From Subdoligranulum sp. (GTDB lineage: Bacteria > Bacillota > Clostridia > Oscillospirales > Ruminococcaceae), in NCBI GenBank assembly GCA_004555405.1, contig SFIE01000039.1:1-29726 (forward strand): DNA of 29,726 nucleotides, read 5' to 3'. Under the pieces are notes generated by a model. It was not told the DNA's origin. It worked only from the letters and a program-made list of their open reading frames with translations, and did no database searches. A program made the translations under genes and the position numbers. Shown here one piece after another: positions 22,568-29,726 of this stretch. Position 1 is the first letter of the stretch, and every line of letters begins with the position of its first letter.

Positions 22568-23410
22568 TCAACCGGCAAAGGGGCCGCGGCCGGTCTGCTT
22601 CATTTTTTCCAGCTCGGCCATATCCTCGCTCTTTTTCAGCAAAACACCGGCAAAGGGCATGGTTTTGCAAATCTCCTCGGCCGAAATGCCGCCGATCTGC
22701 AATGCGCGGATCCAGTCGATCAGCTCGCTGGTGCTGGGCTTTTTCTGCAGACCGCGCTGCTCGCGCAGGGCATAAAAAGCGTTCATGGCGCTTTCCAGAA
22801 GATCCATTTCCAAAACAGGGTAGTGGACCTTGATGATCTTGCGCATCAGGTCTTTATCCGGGAAGGAGATATAGTGGAAGATGCAGCGGCGCAAAAATGC
22901 ATCGGGCAGCTCTTTTTCCGCGTTGGAGGTGATAATGATGATGGGGCGTGTTTTGGCCTTGACGGTCTGCTTGGTCTGGGGAATGTAAAATTCCATTTTA
23001 TCCAGCTCCCACAGCAGGTCGTTGGGAAATTCCAGGTCGGCCTTGTCGATCTCGTCGATCAAAAGAACCACCTGCTCCTCGGCGCTGAAAGCCTCGCCCA
23101 GCTTGCCCAGCTTTACATACTGCTCTACATCCTTCACATCGCTGCCGCCAAACTGGCTGTCGTACAGGCGCTGCACAACATCGTAAAAATACAGGCCGTC
23201 CTGTGCTTTGGTGGTGCTTTTGATGCTCCAGATGATCAGCTGCTTGCCCAGTGCGGCGGCAATGCTTTCGGCCAGCTTGGTTTTGCCGGTGCCGGGCTCG
23301 CCCTTGATCAAAAGGGGCTTCTGCAGGGCCATGCTGATATTTACGGCGCTCATCAGGTCGGCGCCTGCTACATAATCCTGACTGCCTTCAAAAGTAAGAT
23401 TGGTTTGCAT
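22568..23410 (-). CDS. MoxR-family AAA ATPase
   Basis: 280 residues from ATG 23410, chosen because AAGGAG lies ten bases upstream; an ATG ten codons earlier has no ribosome site. The AAA core shows Walker A GEPGTGKT (37-44), Walker B VVLLIDEID (114-122), sensor 1 IIITSNAEKELPDAF and the arginine pair LRRC. MoxR ATPases form hexameric rings that remodel target proteins, usually with a VWA-domain adaptor, which is the next gene. The two form an operon with a candidate promoter about 75-105 bases upstream. Confidence 0.92.
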   Translation of the reverse strand: MQTNLTFEGSQDYVAGADLMSAVNISMALQKPLLIKGEPGTGKTKLAESIAAALGKQLIIWSIKSTTKAQDGLYFYDVVQRLYDSQFGGSDVKDVEQYVKLGKLGEAFSAEEQVVLLIDEIDKADLEFPNDLLWELDKMEFYIPQTKQTVKAKTRPIIIITSNAEKELPDAFLRRCIFHYISFPDKDLMRKIIKVHYPVLEMDLLESAMNAFYALREQRGLQKKPSTSELIDWIRALQIGGISAEEICKTMPFAGVLLKKSEDMAELEKMKQTGRGPFAG

Positions 23411-23486
23411 ACAAGTGGTTCTCCTTAAAACAAAATCCATTGGCGAAGCAAAAGAATGCCCCGGCTATTATTGACTATACAGCTAT

Positions 23487-23516
23487 ATTATATAGGACGA
23501 CCGCCCACTCCCGCAA
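23487..23516 (-). promoter_or_regulatory. Promoter of the MoxR/VWA operon
   Basis: On the - strand TTGCGG (23516-23511), 18-base spacer, perfect TATAAT (23492-23487). Confidence 0.5.
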
Positions 23517-23567
23517 TAGAAAAACGCAATAAAAGCCGCCGGTTTTCGGTATAAATCAAAGGGGTGC

Positions 23568-23602
23568 AAAACAAAAAGCACCCAGTGGCAGGACTGGATG
23601 CT
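23568..23602 (-). terminator. Terminator of the third LysR gene
   Basis: On the - strand AGCATCCAGT (23602-23593) pairs with ACTGGGTGCT (23586-23577, one G-T pair), followed by TTTTTGTTTT. Confidence 0.8.
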
Positions 23603-23653
23603 TTTGAACATGATATCGCTTGTTCTTGCGAGATAAAGGTGTGGCCCGGCCCG

Positions 23654-24595
23654 TTAAGGCTCCTTGGCAGGGGCGGCAGCTTGGCCCGGCTCGGCAGAGG
23701 CTTTGCCCTGATCTTTATACCATTCGCACACAAAATCGGTAAAGGTTTTGTCCAGCACCGAAAATTCGTTTTCGGCCAGCGTGGCCAGATAAATGTTTTT
23801 ATACAGCGGCGGCGTTACCGAAAGCTCGGCCACACCGCTGCTGGGCATACGCGAAAAAATTTCCGCCGGGAAAAATCCCACGCCGATGCCGGCTTCGATC
23901 AGGCTGAAGCCGATGGTGGGGATCGAGCTGCGGCAGATCACATTGGGCTCAACCCCCGCGCGCCGGAAGGCATTGTCCAAAATCGCATTGATGCCGTTTG
24001 CGCCCTGGTGCATGATCAGGTTTTCGTTTTCCAGATCGGCGATCTCAACGGTTTTGCGCCGGGCCAGACGGTGCAGGCGCGAAACCGCCAAATGGTATTC
24101 GTCGCGGCCCAGATAGGTGAAGTGCAAGTCAGAATACAAAGCAGGATCGTCCACCACCACAAACGCCTGTGCAATGCGGTGGCTGCGCAGCATTTCGATC
24201 AGCGTAATGGAGCCTTCCTCCTGCAGGTCAATGTTCAGGCTGGGATACAGGCTGTAAAAGCTGGCCAGCATTTCGCTGAAGTGAATGGCCTCCAGGCTGC
24301 TGATGGCGCCAATGGTAAGCGTGCCGCGCATCAGCCCGCCATAGGCCGACATATTCTGGCTCAGCAGGCGGATGTTGCGCAAAATATCCCCGGCGCTTTT
24401 TACAAATTCCTCACCGGCCTCGGTAAGATGCACCGTGCGCGTGGTGCGGTAAAAAAGGGTCACGCCCAGTTCTTTTTCCAGCTTGGCCACCTGCAGCGAA
24501 AGGGTGGACTGCGAAAGATACAGCTCCTGGGCGGCGCGGGAAAAACTGTGGCTTTTGGCAATGGCCAAAACGGCCCGCAGTTGGGATATTTCCAT
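23654..24595 (-). CDS. LysR-family regulator, divergent from spoVAC
   Basis: 313 residues: winged helix-turn-helix (about 1-60; SFSRAAQELYLSQSTLSLQV and LEKELGVTLFYRT), linker helix, and LysR substrate domain (from about residue 90, LTIGAISSLEAIHFSEM). The last 20 residues are Ala/Pro/Glu-rich and probably disordered. It is only distantly like the two other LysR proteins of the window. AAGGAG lies eight bases before the ATG. It is divergent from the spoVA operon with about 213 bases between, but a LysR regulator controlling spoVA would be unusual, since those genes are normally under forespore sigma factors. The target and effector are unknown. Confidence 0.9.
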   Translation of the reverse strand: MEISQLRAVLAIAKSHSFSRAAQELYLSQSTLSLQVAKLEKELGVTLFYRTTRTVHLTEAGEEFVKSAGDILRNIRLLSQNMSAYGGLMRGTLTIGAISSLEAIHFSEMLASFYSLYPSLNIDLQEEGSITLIEMLRSHRIAQAFVVVDDPALYSDLHFTYLGRDEYHLAVSRLHRLARRKTVEIADLENENLIMHQGANGINAILDNAFRRAGVEPNVICRSSIPTIGFSLIEAGIGVGFFPAEIFSRMPSSGVAELSVTPPLYKNIYLATLAENEFSVLDKTFTDFVCEWYKDQGKASAEPGQAAAPAKEP

Positions 24596-24674
24596 AAACG
24601 GGTTCTCCTTTCCTGAAATTTTTCAAAATAGGCGGGGCAAAACAAAAAGCGGAACAGACCCTCCGCATTTAAAA

Positions 24675-24705
24675 CTTATAGTTATATACTAATTGATTTT
24701 GTCAA
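24675..24705 (-). promoter_or_regulatory. Candidate promoter of the third LysR gene
   Basis: On the - strand a perfect TTGACA (24705-24700) and TATAAG (24680-24675) with a long 19-base spacer; the AT-rich spacer carries a TATA-rich partial dyad that could be a LysR site. Confidence 0.4.
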
Positions 24706-24808
24706 TAAATGCAAGAGCTGCTGCAAAAAAATCTTCGCCATAGAAACACTTTCGGCTGCATAAAAGGCAGCAGAGCGGGCACACTGAGGCAAAAGGAGGC
24801 GGGTTTTT

Positions 24809-25294
24809 ATGGAAAAGGGCACATCCCCGCGGCCCCGAAGCCGCAATATGCGCCTTACCCCCGGCGAATACAGCCGCATGGTGGGCCGGGCCTCGCCCAA
24901 AAGCCCGCTGCGGCGCGATGTGGTGTGGGCGTTTCTGGTGGGCGGCGGCATTTGCCTGCTGGGCGAATGGCTGCGCAAGGCGTTTCTTGCCGCCGGGCAC
25001 ACCCTGGGGGATGCCGCCGCGCTGACCAGCATCACCCTGATCGGCCTTTCGGCGCTGTGTACGGCGCTGGGGTGGTATCAAAAGCTGGCGGCCAAGGCCG
25101 GGGCGGGCACGCTGGTGCCCATTACGGGCTTTGCCAATGCGGTGGTGAGTCAAGCCATCGAGTTTAAGGTGGAGGGGCTTGTCACCGGCGTGGGGGCCAA
25201 AATGTTTGTGATCGCCGGGCCGGTGATCGTGTACGGCACCATGGCCAGCTGGGCGTGGGGGCTTTTGTATGCGGCGCTGCGGGCGTGGGGGTGA
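24809..25294 (+). CDS. spoVAC: Stage V sporulation protein AC
   Basis: 161 residues. SpoVAC is an inner-membrane protein of the spore, part of the channel that moves dipicolinic acid with calcium into the forespore and out at germination. The family block from LVPITGFANAVV to GVGAKMFVIAGPVIVYG (about 97-142) is clear, with hydrophobic segments near 38-60, 72-90, 95-112 and 130-158. An extra basic N-terminus (to residue 33) precedes them. AAAGGAGG sits nine bases before the ATG. It is the first of three genes ordered C-D-E. Confidence 0.93.
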   Translation: MEKGTSPRPRSRNMRLTPGEYSRMVGRASPKSPLRRDVVWAFLVGGGICLLGEWLRKAFLAAGHTLGDAAALTSITLIGLSALCTALGWYQKLAAKAGAGTLVPITGFANAVVSQAIEFKVEGLVTGVGAKMFVIAGPVIVYGTMASWAWGLLYAALRAWG

Positions 25295-25298
25295 CGGT

Positions 25299-26306
25299 AT
25301 GCGTAAAAAAGACAGCATTGTGTTTCATCGCCCGCCCTCGGTGCTGGCATGGGCGGCGGTGGGGGGCAAAAAAGAGGCCGAAGGCCCCTTGGGAAATCAG
25401 CTGGACGCCGCCACGGAGGACAATACCCTGGGCGAAACCAGCTGGGAAACCGCCGAAAGCGATCTGCAGCGCCGGGCCGTGCAGCTGGTTTTGCAAAAAG
25501 CCGCCACCGGCCTTGCAGGGGTGGATCTTATTTTTGCAGGGGATCTGCAGGCGCAGTGTACGGCCAGCGCTTATACCATGCGCGCACTGGATGTGCCCTT
25601 TGCGGGGCTGTACGGCGCGTGCAGCACCATGGCCGAAAGCCTTGGCATGGCGGCCTGCTTTTGTGCCGCGGGGATGGCGGGCAAGGCCATGGCACTTACC
25701 AGCAGCCATTTCTGCACAGCCGAGCGGCAATTCCGCACGCCGCTGAACTATGGCGGCAAGCGCACGCCCACCGCACAGTGGACGGCCACCGCCGCCGGCT
25801 GCTGCCTGCTGGGCGCAGCGGGAAACGGCCCGCGCGTGAACGCAGTCACCTTTGGGCGTGTGCGGGACTATCAGGTGAACGACATCAACAATATGGGCGC
25901 AGCCATGGCCCCGGCCGCAGCGCAGACACTGCTGAATCATATGCAGGCGGTGGGCACCACCCCCGCACAGTACGACAGCATTTACACCGGCGATCTGGGG
26001 CAGGTGGGCAGTGCGCTTTTGTGCGAAATTTTAGAGCGCGAGGGAATGCCGCTGCCCAATCACCGGGACTGCGGCCTGATGCTGTATGACCGGCAGAGCC
26101 AGCAGGTCAAGGCAGGCGGCAGCGGCTGCGGATGCAGCGCGGCGGTGCTGTGTGCGCACATTTTGCCCGGCCTTGCGGCGGGGCGCGAAAAGCGGGTGCT
26201 GTTTGCGGCCACGGGTGCGCTGATGAGCCAAACCCTGTTTTTGCAGGGGGAAAGCATTCCCGGCATTGCGCACTGTGTAGAGCTGGCCAGCCCGGAATCG
26301 TTATAA
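25299..26306 (+). CDS. spoVAD: Stage V sporulation protein AD
   Basis: 335 residues from ATG 25299, four bases after the spoVAC stop, with GGGGGTGA as ribosome site; an ATG-like start ten codons earlier overlaps spoVAC without a good site. SpoVAD has a thiolase/ketoacyl synthase-like fold and binds dipicolinic acid. The typical parts are seen: the early SIVFHRPPSVLAWAAVGGKKEAEGP region in pieces (about 6-31), the GACSTMAES segment with Cys108, the TSSHFCTAERQFRTPLNYGG region (about 137-156) and the late GGSGCGCSA. Co-translated with spoVAC and followed by spoVAE. Confidence 0.95.
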   Translation: MRKKDSIVFHRPPSVLAWAAVGGKKEAEGPLGNQLDAATEDNTLGETSWETAESDLQRRAVQLVLQKAATGLAGVDLIFAGDLQAQCTASAYTMRALDVPFAGLYGACSTMAESLGMAACFCAAGMAGKAMALTSSHFCTAERQFRTPLNYGGKRTPTAQWTATAAGCCLLGAAGNGPRVNAVTFGRVRDYQVNDINNMGAAMAPAAAQTLLNHMQAVGTTPAQYDSIYTGDLGQVGSALLCEILEREGMPLPNHRDCGLMLYDRQSQQVKAGGSGCGCSAAVLCAHILPGLAAGREKRVLFAATGALMSQTLFLQGESIPGIAHCVELASPESL

Positions 26307-26325
26307 ACAAAAAGGGGAAACGAGC

Positions 26326-26682
26326 ATGGATTATGTGTGGGCGTTTTTGGTGGGCGGTGCGATTTGCGCGGCAGGGCAGGTGCTGATGGACCTGACCGGG
26401 CTTACCCCGGCGCGCATTTTAACCGGCTATGTGGTGGCGGGCGTGGTGCTTTCGGCGCTGGGGTGGTATGCCCCGCTGGCCGAGCTTGCCGGGGCGGGGG
26501 CCAGTGTGCCGCTGCTGGGGTTTGGGCATTTGCTGGCACAGGGCGCACGAAACGCCGTGGATCGTATCGGCTGGCTGGGCGCGTTTACAGGCGGGCTTTC
26601 GGCGGCGGCAGGCGGCATTTGCGCCAGCCTGGTGTTTGGCGTGCTGGCGGCCCTTGCAGCCCGCAGCCGGGATCAGAACTGA
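26326..26682 (+). CDS. spoVAE: Stage V sporulation protein AE (SpoVAEb type)
   Basis: 118 residues, the short membrane form of SpoVAE. Four hydrophobic segments (about 3-22, 30-48, 54-72, 88-112) with the conserved FLVGGAICAAGQ at residues 7-18 and GAGASVPLLGFGH near 56-68. It is related in sequence to SpoVAC, as is known for the family. AAAAAGGGGAAA precedes the ATG, 19 bases after spoVAD. No spoVAA, spoVAB or spoVAF follows, matching the reduced C-D-E operon of many Clostridia. Confidence 0.93.
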   Translation: MDYVWAFLVGGAICAAGQVLMDLTGLTPARILTGYVVAGVVLSALGWYAPLAELAGAGASVPLLGFGHLLAQGARNAVDRIGWLGAFTGGLSAAAGGICASLVFGVLAALAARSRDQN

Positions 26683-26685
26683 TAG

Positions 26686-26725
26686 CAAAAAGCCGGGCCT
26701 GCCGTAAAAAATCGGCAGGCCCGGC
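26686..26725 (-). terminator. Terminator of the M20 hydrolase gene
   Basis: Perfect 12-base arms GCCGGGCCTGCC (26692-26703) and GGCAGGCCCGGC (26714-26725). The T-run is on the - strand side; rightward spoVAE transcripts may also stop here. Confidence 0.8.
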
Positions 26726-26749
26726 GGGGCTTATGCGGGGCGGGATCAA

Positions 26750-27919
26750 TTACTTCATGTTCAGCACCATCTGGGTGAACAGTGCGCTGCCGCGCCACAA
26801 AATATCGGCAGGGGTGGCCAGATGGCAGTTGTGCAGGGGCCAAACCTCCTTGCCGGGCTCGTCTACGCCCAGCCAGGCAAAGCTGCCCGGGGCTTCCTGC
26901 AGATAGAAGGCGAAGTCCTCAGCGGTCATGGCGGGGCCGGGCACACGCACGGCGTGTTCGGCACCAAACAGCTCGCTTGCGGTGTGCAGCAGATAATCGG
27001 CCATGGCAGGATCGTTTTGCACAGCGTTGTAACCCAGCTCGTAGTTCACTTCGCACTCGCAGCCCATGGCCTCGGCCACATTTTGTACAATGTGGGTCAG
27101 GCGGTCACGGCACAGCATACGCACGGCGGGGTCAAAGGTGCGGCAGGTGCCTTCCAGCTCACAGGTTTCGGCCACAATGTTGTAGCGTGTGCCGGAATGC
27201 AGGCGGCCAATGGTGATCACCGCCGACTTCATGGGGTCAACATTGCGCGAAACAATGCTTTGCAGTGCGGTTACGATCTGTGCGCCCGCCACAGCGGCAT
27301 CGCAGCCCAGATGCGGCATGGCGCCATGGCAGGATTTGCCCTTGACCATCACGCTGAAATGGTCGCTGGCGGCCATCAGCGCGCCGGCACGGGTGCCAAA
27401 GGTGCCCATGGGCAGGCCGGGCCACACATGCAAACCGAACACGGCATCTACATCCTGCATGGCACCGGCGGCGATCATGCCCTTTGCGCCGCCGTGGGGC
27501 GAAAGCTCTTCGGAGGGCTGGAAGATCAGGCGAACACTGCCGGGAATGTCGGCCTTGTTCTGGGCCAGCAGCTTGGCAGCGCCCAGCAGCATGGTAATGT
27601 GGTTGTCGTGGCCGCAGGCGTGCATCAGGCCGGGATTGCGGCTGGCATAGGGCAGGCCGGATTCCTCGGTGATCTGCAAAGCGTCCATATCGGCGCGCAG
27701 CGCCACGCGCTTGCCGGGCTTGCCGCCCTGCAGATCGGCCAGAATGCCGTAGCCGTACACATTGGTGCGAATGCTCCAGCCGCCGATTTTTTCCAGCTCG
27801 CGCAGCACGCGGGCGCTGGTTTCCTTTTCCCCGCGCGAGGGCTCCGGATGCTCGTGAAATTCCCGCTGCAATTCGGCCAGATAAGGCTGCAAAGCCTGTG
27901 CCTGTTCATAAATCGTCAT
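26750..27919 (-). CDS. M20-family amidohydrolase/metallopeptidase
   Basis: 389 residues from ATG 27919, set by AGGAGGTG about eight bases upstream; the frame is open further 5' without a site. M20D amidohydrolases use two metal ions to remove acyl groups from amino acids (hippurate, IAA-amino acids, N-acetyl-diaminopimelate). The metal site is seen as MHACGHDNH (Cys and two His), EELSPHGGA and GLHVWPGLPMG. The dimerisation/lid domain begins at GKSCHGAMPHLGCDA, and a late metal histidine is near PLHNCHLAT. The precise substrate cannot be told; family annotation as hippurate hydrolase or N-acyl amino acid hydrolase is equally possible. The tyrosine phosphatase gene lies 77 bases upstream on the same strand. 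Confidence 0.92.
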   Translation of the reverse strand: MTIYEQAQALQPYLAELQREFHEHPEPSRGEKETSARVLRELEKIGGWSIRTNVYGYGILADLQGGKPGKRVALRADMDALQITEESGLPYASRNPGLMHACGHDNHITMLLGAAKLLAQNKADIPGSVRLIFQPSEELSPHGGAKGMIAAGAMQDVDAVFGLHVWPGLPMGTFGTRAGALMAASDHFSVMVKGKSCHGAMPHLGCDAAVAGAQIVTALQSIVSRNVDPMKSAVITIGRLHSGTRYNIVAETCELEGTCRTFDPAVRMLCRDRLTHIVQNVAEAMGCECEVNYELGYNAVQNDPAMADYLLHTASELFGAEHAVRVPGPAMTAEDFAFYLQEAPGSFAWLGVDEPGKEVWPLHNCHLATPADILWRGSALFTQMVLNMK

Positions 27920-27996
27920 ACTATAACACCTCCTGATGGCTTTTTTGCCATAAGAAAACCATGCAAGCGCCGTTTTTGGGGCGGGCTTGCCCGAAT

Positions 27997-28464
27997 TTAT
28001 TTGCACAGACAGTCAGGGCAAAGCGTATGCAAAAGGCCCCGGCAGCCTGCGTTTACATCGTTCCATGTGGCGGTAAAATCCCCGGTATACCATGGGTCAG
28101 CCACTTCGCCCGGGCGGGCGGTATAATCCAGCAAAAGATGCAGCTTGCCCTTGGGATCATCCCCGAAAAAGCGCTGCATATTGCGCAAATTGGCATAGTC
28201 CATGCCGATCAGCAGGTCGTAGCCGGCATAGTCCGAAGCGCGTATCCTGCGCGCGGTTTTGCCGCTGCAGGCAATGCCGTGGGCGGCCAGCACACGCCTT
28301 GCGGGCGGATACACCGGGTTGCCGATCTCCTCAGTGCTGGTGGCTGCGGAAGCAATCTCAAACTCCGCGGAAAGCCCTGCCCGGGCAACAAGATCTTTCA
28401 TTACAAACTCCGCCATAGGGCTGCGGCAAATATTGCCGTGGCACACGAATAGTATTTTGATCAT
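27997..28464 (-). CDS. Low-molecular-weight protein-tyrosine phosphatase
   Basis: 155 residues from ATG 28464, the family's typical length. The phosphate-binding loop is FVCHGNICRSPMAE with nucleophile Cys8 and Arg14, and the general acid is the Asp of DPWY near residue 125. It removes phosphate from tyrosine (or arginine) residues; in Firmicutes such enzymes often reverse tyrosine kinases of polysaccharide control. The C-terminus carries extra cysteines (CxxxCLC-like). The ribosome site GGAG lies 12 bases before the ATG and sits in the loop of a short hairpin. It marks the end of the GC-rich chromosomal part; the DNA upstream is AT-rich. Confidence 0.92.
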   Translation of the reverse strand: MIKILFVCHGNICRSPMAEFVMKDLVARAGLSAEFEIASAATSTEEIGNPVYPPARRVLAAHGIACSGKTARRIRASDYAGYDLLIGMDYANLRNMQRFFGDDPKGKLHLLLDYTARPGEVADPWYTGDFTATWNDVNAGCRGLLHTLCPDCLCK

Positions 28465-28467
28465 CGT

Positions 28468-28485
28468 CTTATATCTCCATATAAG
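28468..28485 (-). promoter_or_regulatory. Ribosome site in a hairpin loop before the tyrosine phosphatase gene
   Basis: CTTATAT and ATATAAG arms (28485-28479 and 28474-28468 read on -) enclose exactly GGAG, the only Shine-Dalgarno-like sequence for the ATG at 28464. Confidence 0.45.
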
Positions 28486-28507
28486 TCTTGTATTTCTTCT
28501 CAAATGC

Positions 28508-28607
28508 CCAATATTGCAGGTTTTTTCGGCATTTTCCGGTTTCTGTATTTCCAAAGTATCTTCTCAGATCTTCCCGTATTTTCTCATGTTTTTTCCTGCA
28601 ATATTGG
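28508..28607. repeat. Inverted repeat with 13-base arms in the AT-rich spacer
   Basis: CCAATATTGCAGG (28508-28520) and CCTGCAATATTGG (28595-28607) are perfect inverted copies 74 bases apart. No transposase or tRNA adjoins. It lies at the switch from GC-rich to AT-rich DNA. Confidence 0.5.
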
Positions 28608-28669
28608 TAAAATCGCTGGTAAATAAATGCTAAGTATCAATAGGGTTATAGCAATATAGCTGGTAAAAA

Positions 28670-29329
28670 TTAAAATCCTATGCGAGCTCTAATATCATTT
28701 AACCACTCGCCTTTATATTTAAAAAATCTTGGTCCTGCAATCGAATATTTCTTTCCGGATATAAGTTTTGCAGCAGCCGTCAACGACATTTCTTTTCCTT
28801 GATACTCTACTTTTCTGTCCCCAACAACCGTGCACGTAATACTTGGATCATCATAATATTCGATTTCTTCTCCCACAGGAATCTGACATTTGATAAAGGA
28901 AAAGTTCTCCGCTTTTTCATGGCTTTCTGTGTCAATTTCCTGCGCCAACTGTTCCTCCTGTGCTTCTACATCACTCAGAGCAACTAATCTCAGATTCTCT
29001 TTACAATCATGGATTTCTGCCATTGCCTCCAAAATTGCATAGGCTTCTTCCGGCTTCATTGCGTAGAATTCACGGATCCTTTTCTGGCCATTAAAGTCAT
29101 CAATAGATCGCAAGTCTGGATTCAGCTTATCAATAATCGTATGTAGCTTCAAATCTGACAATCTTGAGTTCACTTCATACGTCGCATATACTCGGAACGC
29201 AAACGGAATACACTCACTGCGATTTAATTGCTTCAATCTTTTATTTATATCATCTGCATAACCTATTTTCACATAATCTGGGAAAGACGGATTTGTGAGG
29301 ATGTATATTACCCCTCTTTTATCACTCAT
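28670..29329 (-). CDS. GIY-YIG nuclease-like protein with RAMA-like C-terminal domain
   Basis: 219 residues. The N-terminal domain (about 1-95) fits the GIY-YIG/T5orf172 group: GVIYILTNPS (6-15), VKIGYADDINKRLKQLN (20-36) and an ExY-like EFYAM. The middle (about 110-145) is acidic and probably a linker. The C-terminal 60-70 residues, with GKEMSLTAAAKLISGKK and GPRFFKYKGEWL, resemble the RAMA/DUF4357-type domain linked to restriction-modification and DNA-binding proteins. A role in DNA cleavage or defence is likely but not shown; no methylase or restriction subunit is adjacent. Its base and codon use is much more AT-rich than the chromosome to its left, which suggests transfer. CGGAG lies about eight bases before the ATG. 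Confidence 0.75.
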   Translation of the reverse strand: MSDKRGVIYILTNPSFPDYVKIGYADDINKRLKQLNRSECIPFAFRVYATYEVNSRLSDLKLHTIIDKLNPDLRSIDDFNGQKRIREFYAMKPEEAYAILEAMAEIHDCKENLRLVALSDVEAQEEQLAQEIDTESHEKAENFSFIKCQIPVGEEIEYYDDPSITCTVVGDRKVEYQGKEMSLTAAAKLISGKKYSIAGPRFFKYKGEWLNDIRARIGF

Positions 29330-29400
29330 ATACTTTTTCTCCGTTTATAATTCAAATCTTTGCTTACTTTTTTAATGTAATTTTTGCCCTTTGCACTGTT

Positions 29401-29427
29401 TCCAAAGTGTCAAATTGACACTTTGGA
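29401..29427. promoter_or_regulatory. 27-base palindrome, operator candidate
   Basis: Arms of 13 bases, TCCAAAGTGTCAA and TTGACACTTTGGA, flank a single A. A related half-site GATACTTTGA lies ten bases downstream (29438-29447). It sits about 72 bases upstream of the GIY-YIG start codon and just behind the Fic gene. Confidence 0.5.
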
Positions 29428-29459
29428 GCAAGCGTTTGATACTTTGAAAACAGACTTGC

Positions 29460-29726
29460 TTAATAAGCAATCCTGAAATAGTCCAAATAAGTTTTATATT
29501 TATCCTGTGCGGTCAGACAGGTATCAGTCAAATAACCCTTTTCATTATTCCATTCTTTCAATCCTCGGTAGTAGAACATCTTCAGATTATCCTCGATGAT
29601 AAACGGAACAATATTATATTTCAGGCATTCTTTGAACATAATCAATCTACCTACACGACCGTTGCCATCCTGGAACGGATGGATTCGCTCAAACTTCACA
29701 TGGAAGGCCAGAATATCTTCAAAGGT
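29460..29726 (-). CDS. Fic-domain protein, 3' part only
   Basis: The frame is open to the window end, so the gene starts outside; the GTG at 29699 is internal. The visible 88 residues carry the full Fic motif HPFQDGNGRVGR, preceded by the typical FHVKFERI helix, and a C-terminal helical tail. Fic enzymes transfer AMP (or other groups) from a nucleotide to a hydroxyl side chain of a target protein, the motif His acting as base. Whether it belongs to a toxin-antitoxin pair or a stand-alone class depends on the missing N-terminus, where the inhibitory helix would be. AT-rich like its neighbour, it probably belongs to the same acquired segment. Confidence 0.88.
   Translation of the reverse strand, partial: TFEDILAFHVKFERIHPFQDGNGRVGRLIMFKECLKYNIVPFIIEDNLKMFYYRGLKEWNNEKGYLTDTCLTAQDKYKTYLDYFRIAY

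Noticed and set aside
24758..24786. Sigma-G-like promoter before spoVAC
   Set aside because: The -35 fits but the -10 has two mismatches and transcription would start almost on the ribosome site; too weak to annotate.
28469..28636. 55-codon Lys/Tyr-rich - strand frame in the AT-rich spacer
   Set aside because: It has no usable start codon near its 5' end and overlaps the inverted repeat; could be a gene remnant but chance is enough.
1..29726. CRISPR array, rRNA, insertion sequence or prophage
   Set aside because: No regularly spaced repeats, rRNA signature, transposase, integrase or phage structural gene was found on either strand.

Overview
The window looks like chromosomal DNA from an anaerobic, GC-rich, spore-pathway-carrying Clostridia member, most plausibly an Oscillospiraceae/Ruminococcaceae gut bacterium of the Faecalibacterium/Gemmiger/Subdoligranulum type. 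The grounds are strong AGGAGG ribosome sites, consensus sigma-A promoters (often with a TTGTGC/T -35), a spoVAC-VAD-VAE operon, low-GC-Gram-positive families (UPF0756, MoxR-VWA pair, TrpX-type ABC transporter) and about 60% GC coding DNA. The lineage is an inference from style; no rRNA is present.

Layout. 1-1.7 kb: 3' part of a large surface protein with MBG-type repeats. 2-4.9 kb: cyclophilin (ppiB) and a CLC anion transporter on +, facing a two-gene - operon (gamma-carbonic-anhydrase-like protein plus small membrane protein). 5.2-8.5 kb: HPr and Enzyme I of the PTS, a UPF0756 membrane protein and a nitroreductase. 8.7 kb: tRNA-Arg(ACG) on - with its own promoter and terminator. 9-10.2 kb: branched-chain aminotransferase.

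10.2-20.9 kb is the most interesting part. A LysR regulator diverges from a split transketolase (two half-genes overlapping by one base) followed by a racemase-fold protein with a single cysteine. A second LysR regulator diverges from a CoA-acylating aldehyde dehydrogenase with high-expression codon use, followed by an HMG-CoA-lyase-like enzyme. After a 124-bp MITE-like inverted-repeat element comes a three-gene ABC importer (lipoprotein, permease, ATPase). Chemically these enzymes could form one acyl-CoA/aldehyde/ketose pathway that I cannot match to a known one.

21.3-23.4 kb: MoxR ATPase and its VWA-domain partner on -. 23.6-24.6 kb: a third LysR regulator, divergent from the spoVAC-VAD-VAE operon (24.8-26.7 kb). 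26.7-28.5 kb: M20 amidohydrolase and low-molecular-weight tyrosine phosphatase on -. From about 28.47 kb the DNA becomes AT-rich and carries an accessory segment: a GIY-YIG nuclease-like protein with a RAMA-like C-terminal domain, a 27-bp near-perfect palindrome, and the 3' part of a Fic-domain gene running off the window.

No rRNA, CRISPR array, insertion sequence transposase or replication origin was seen.
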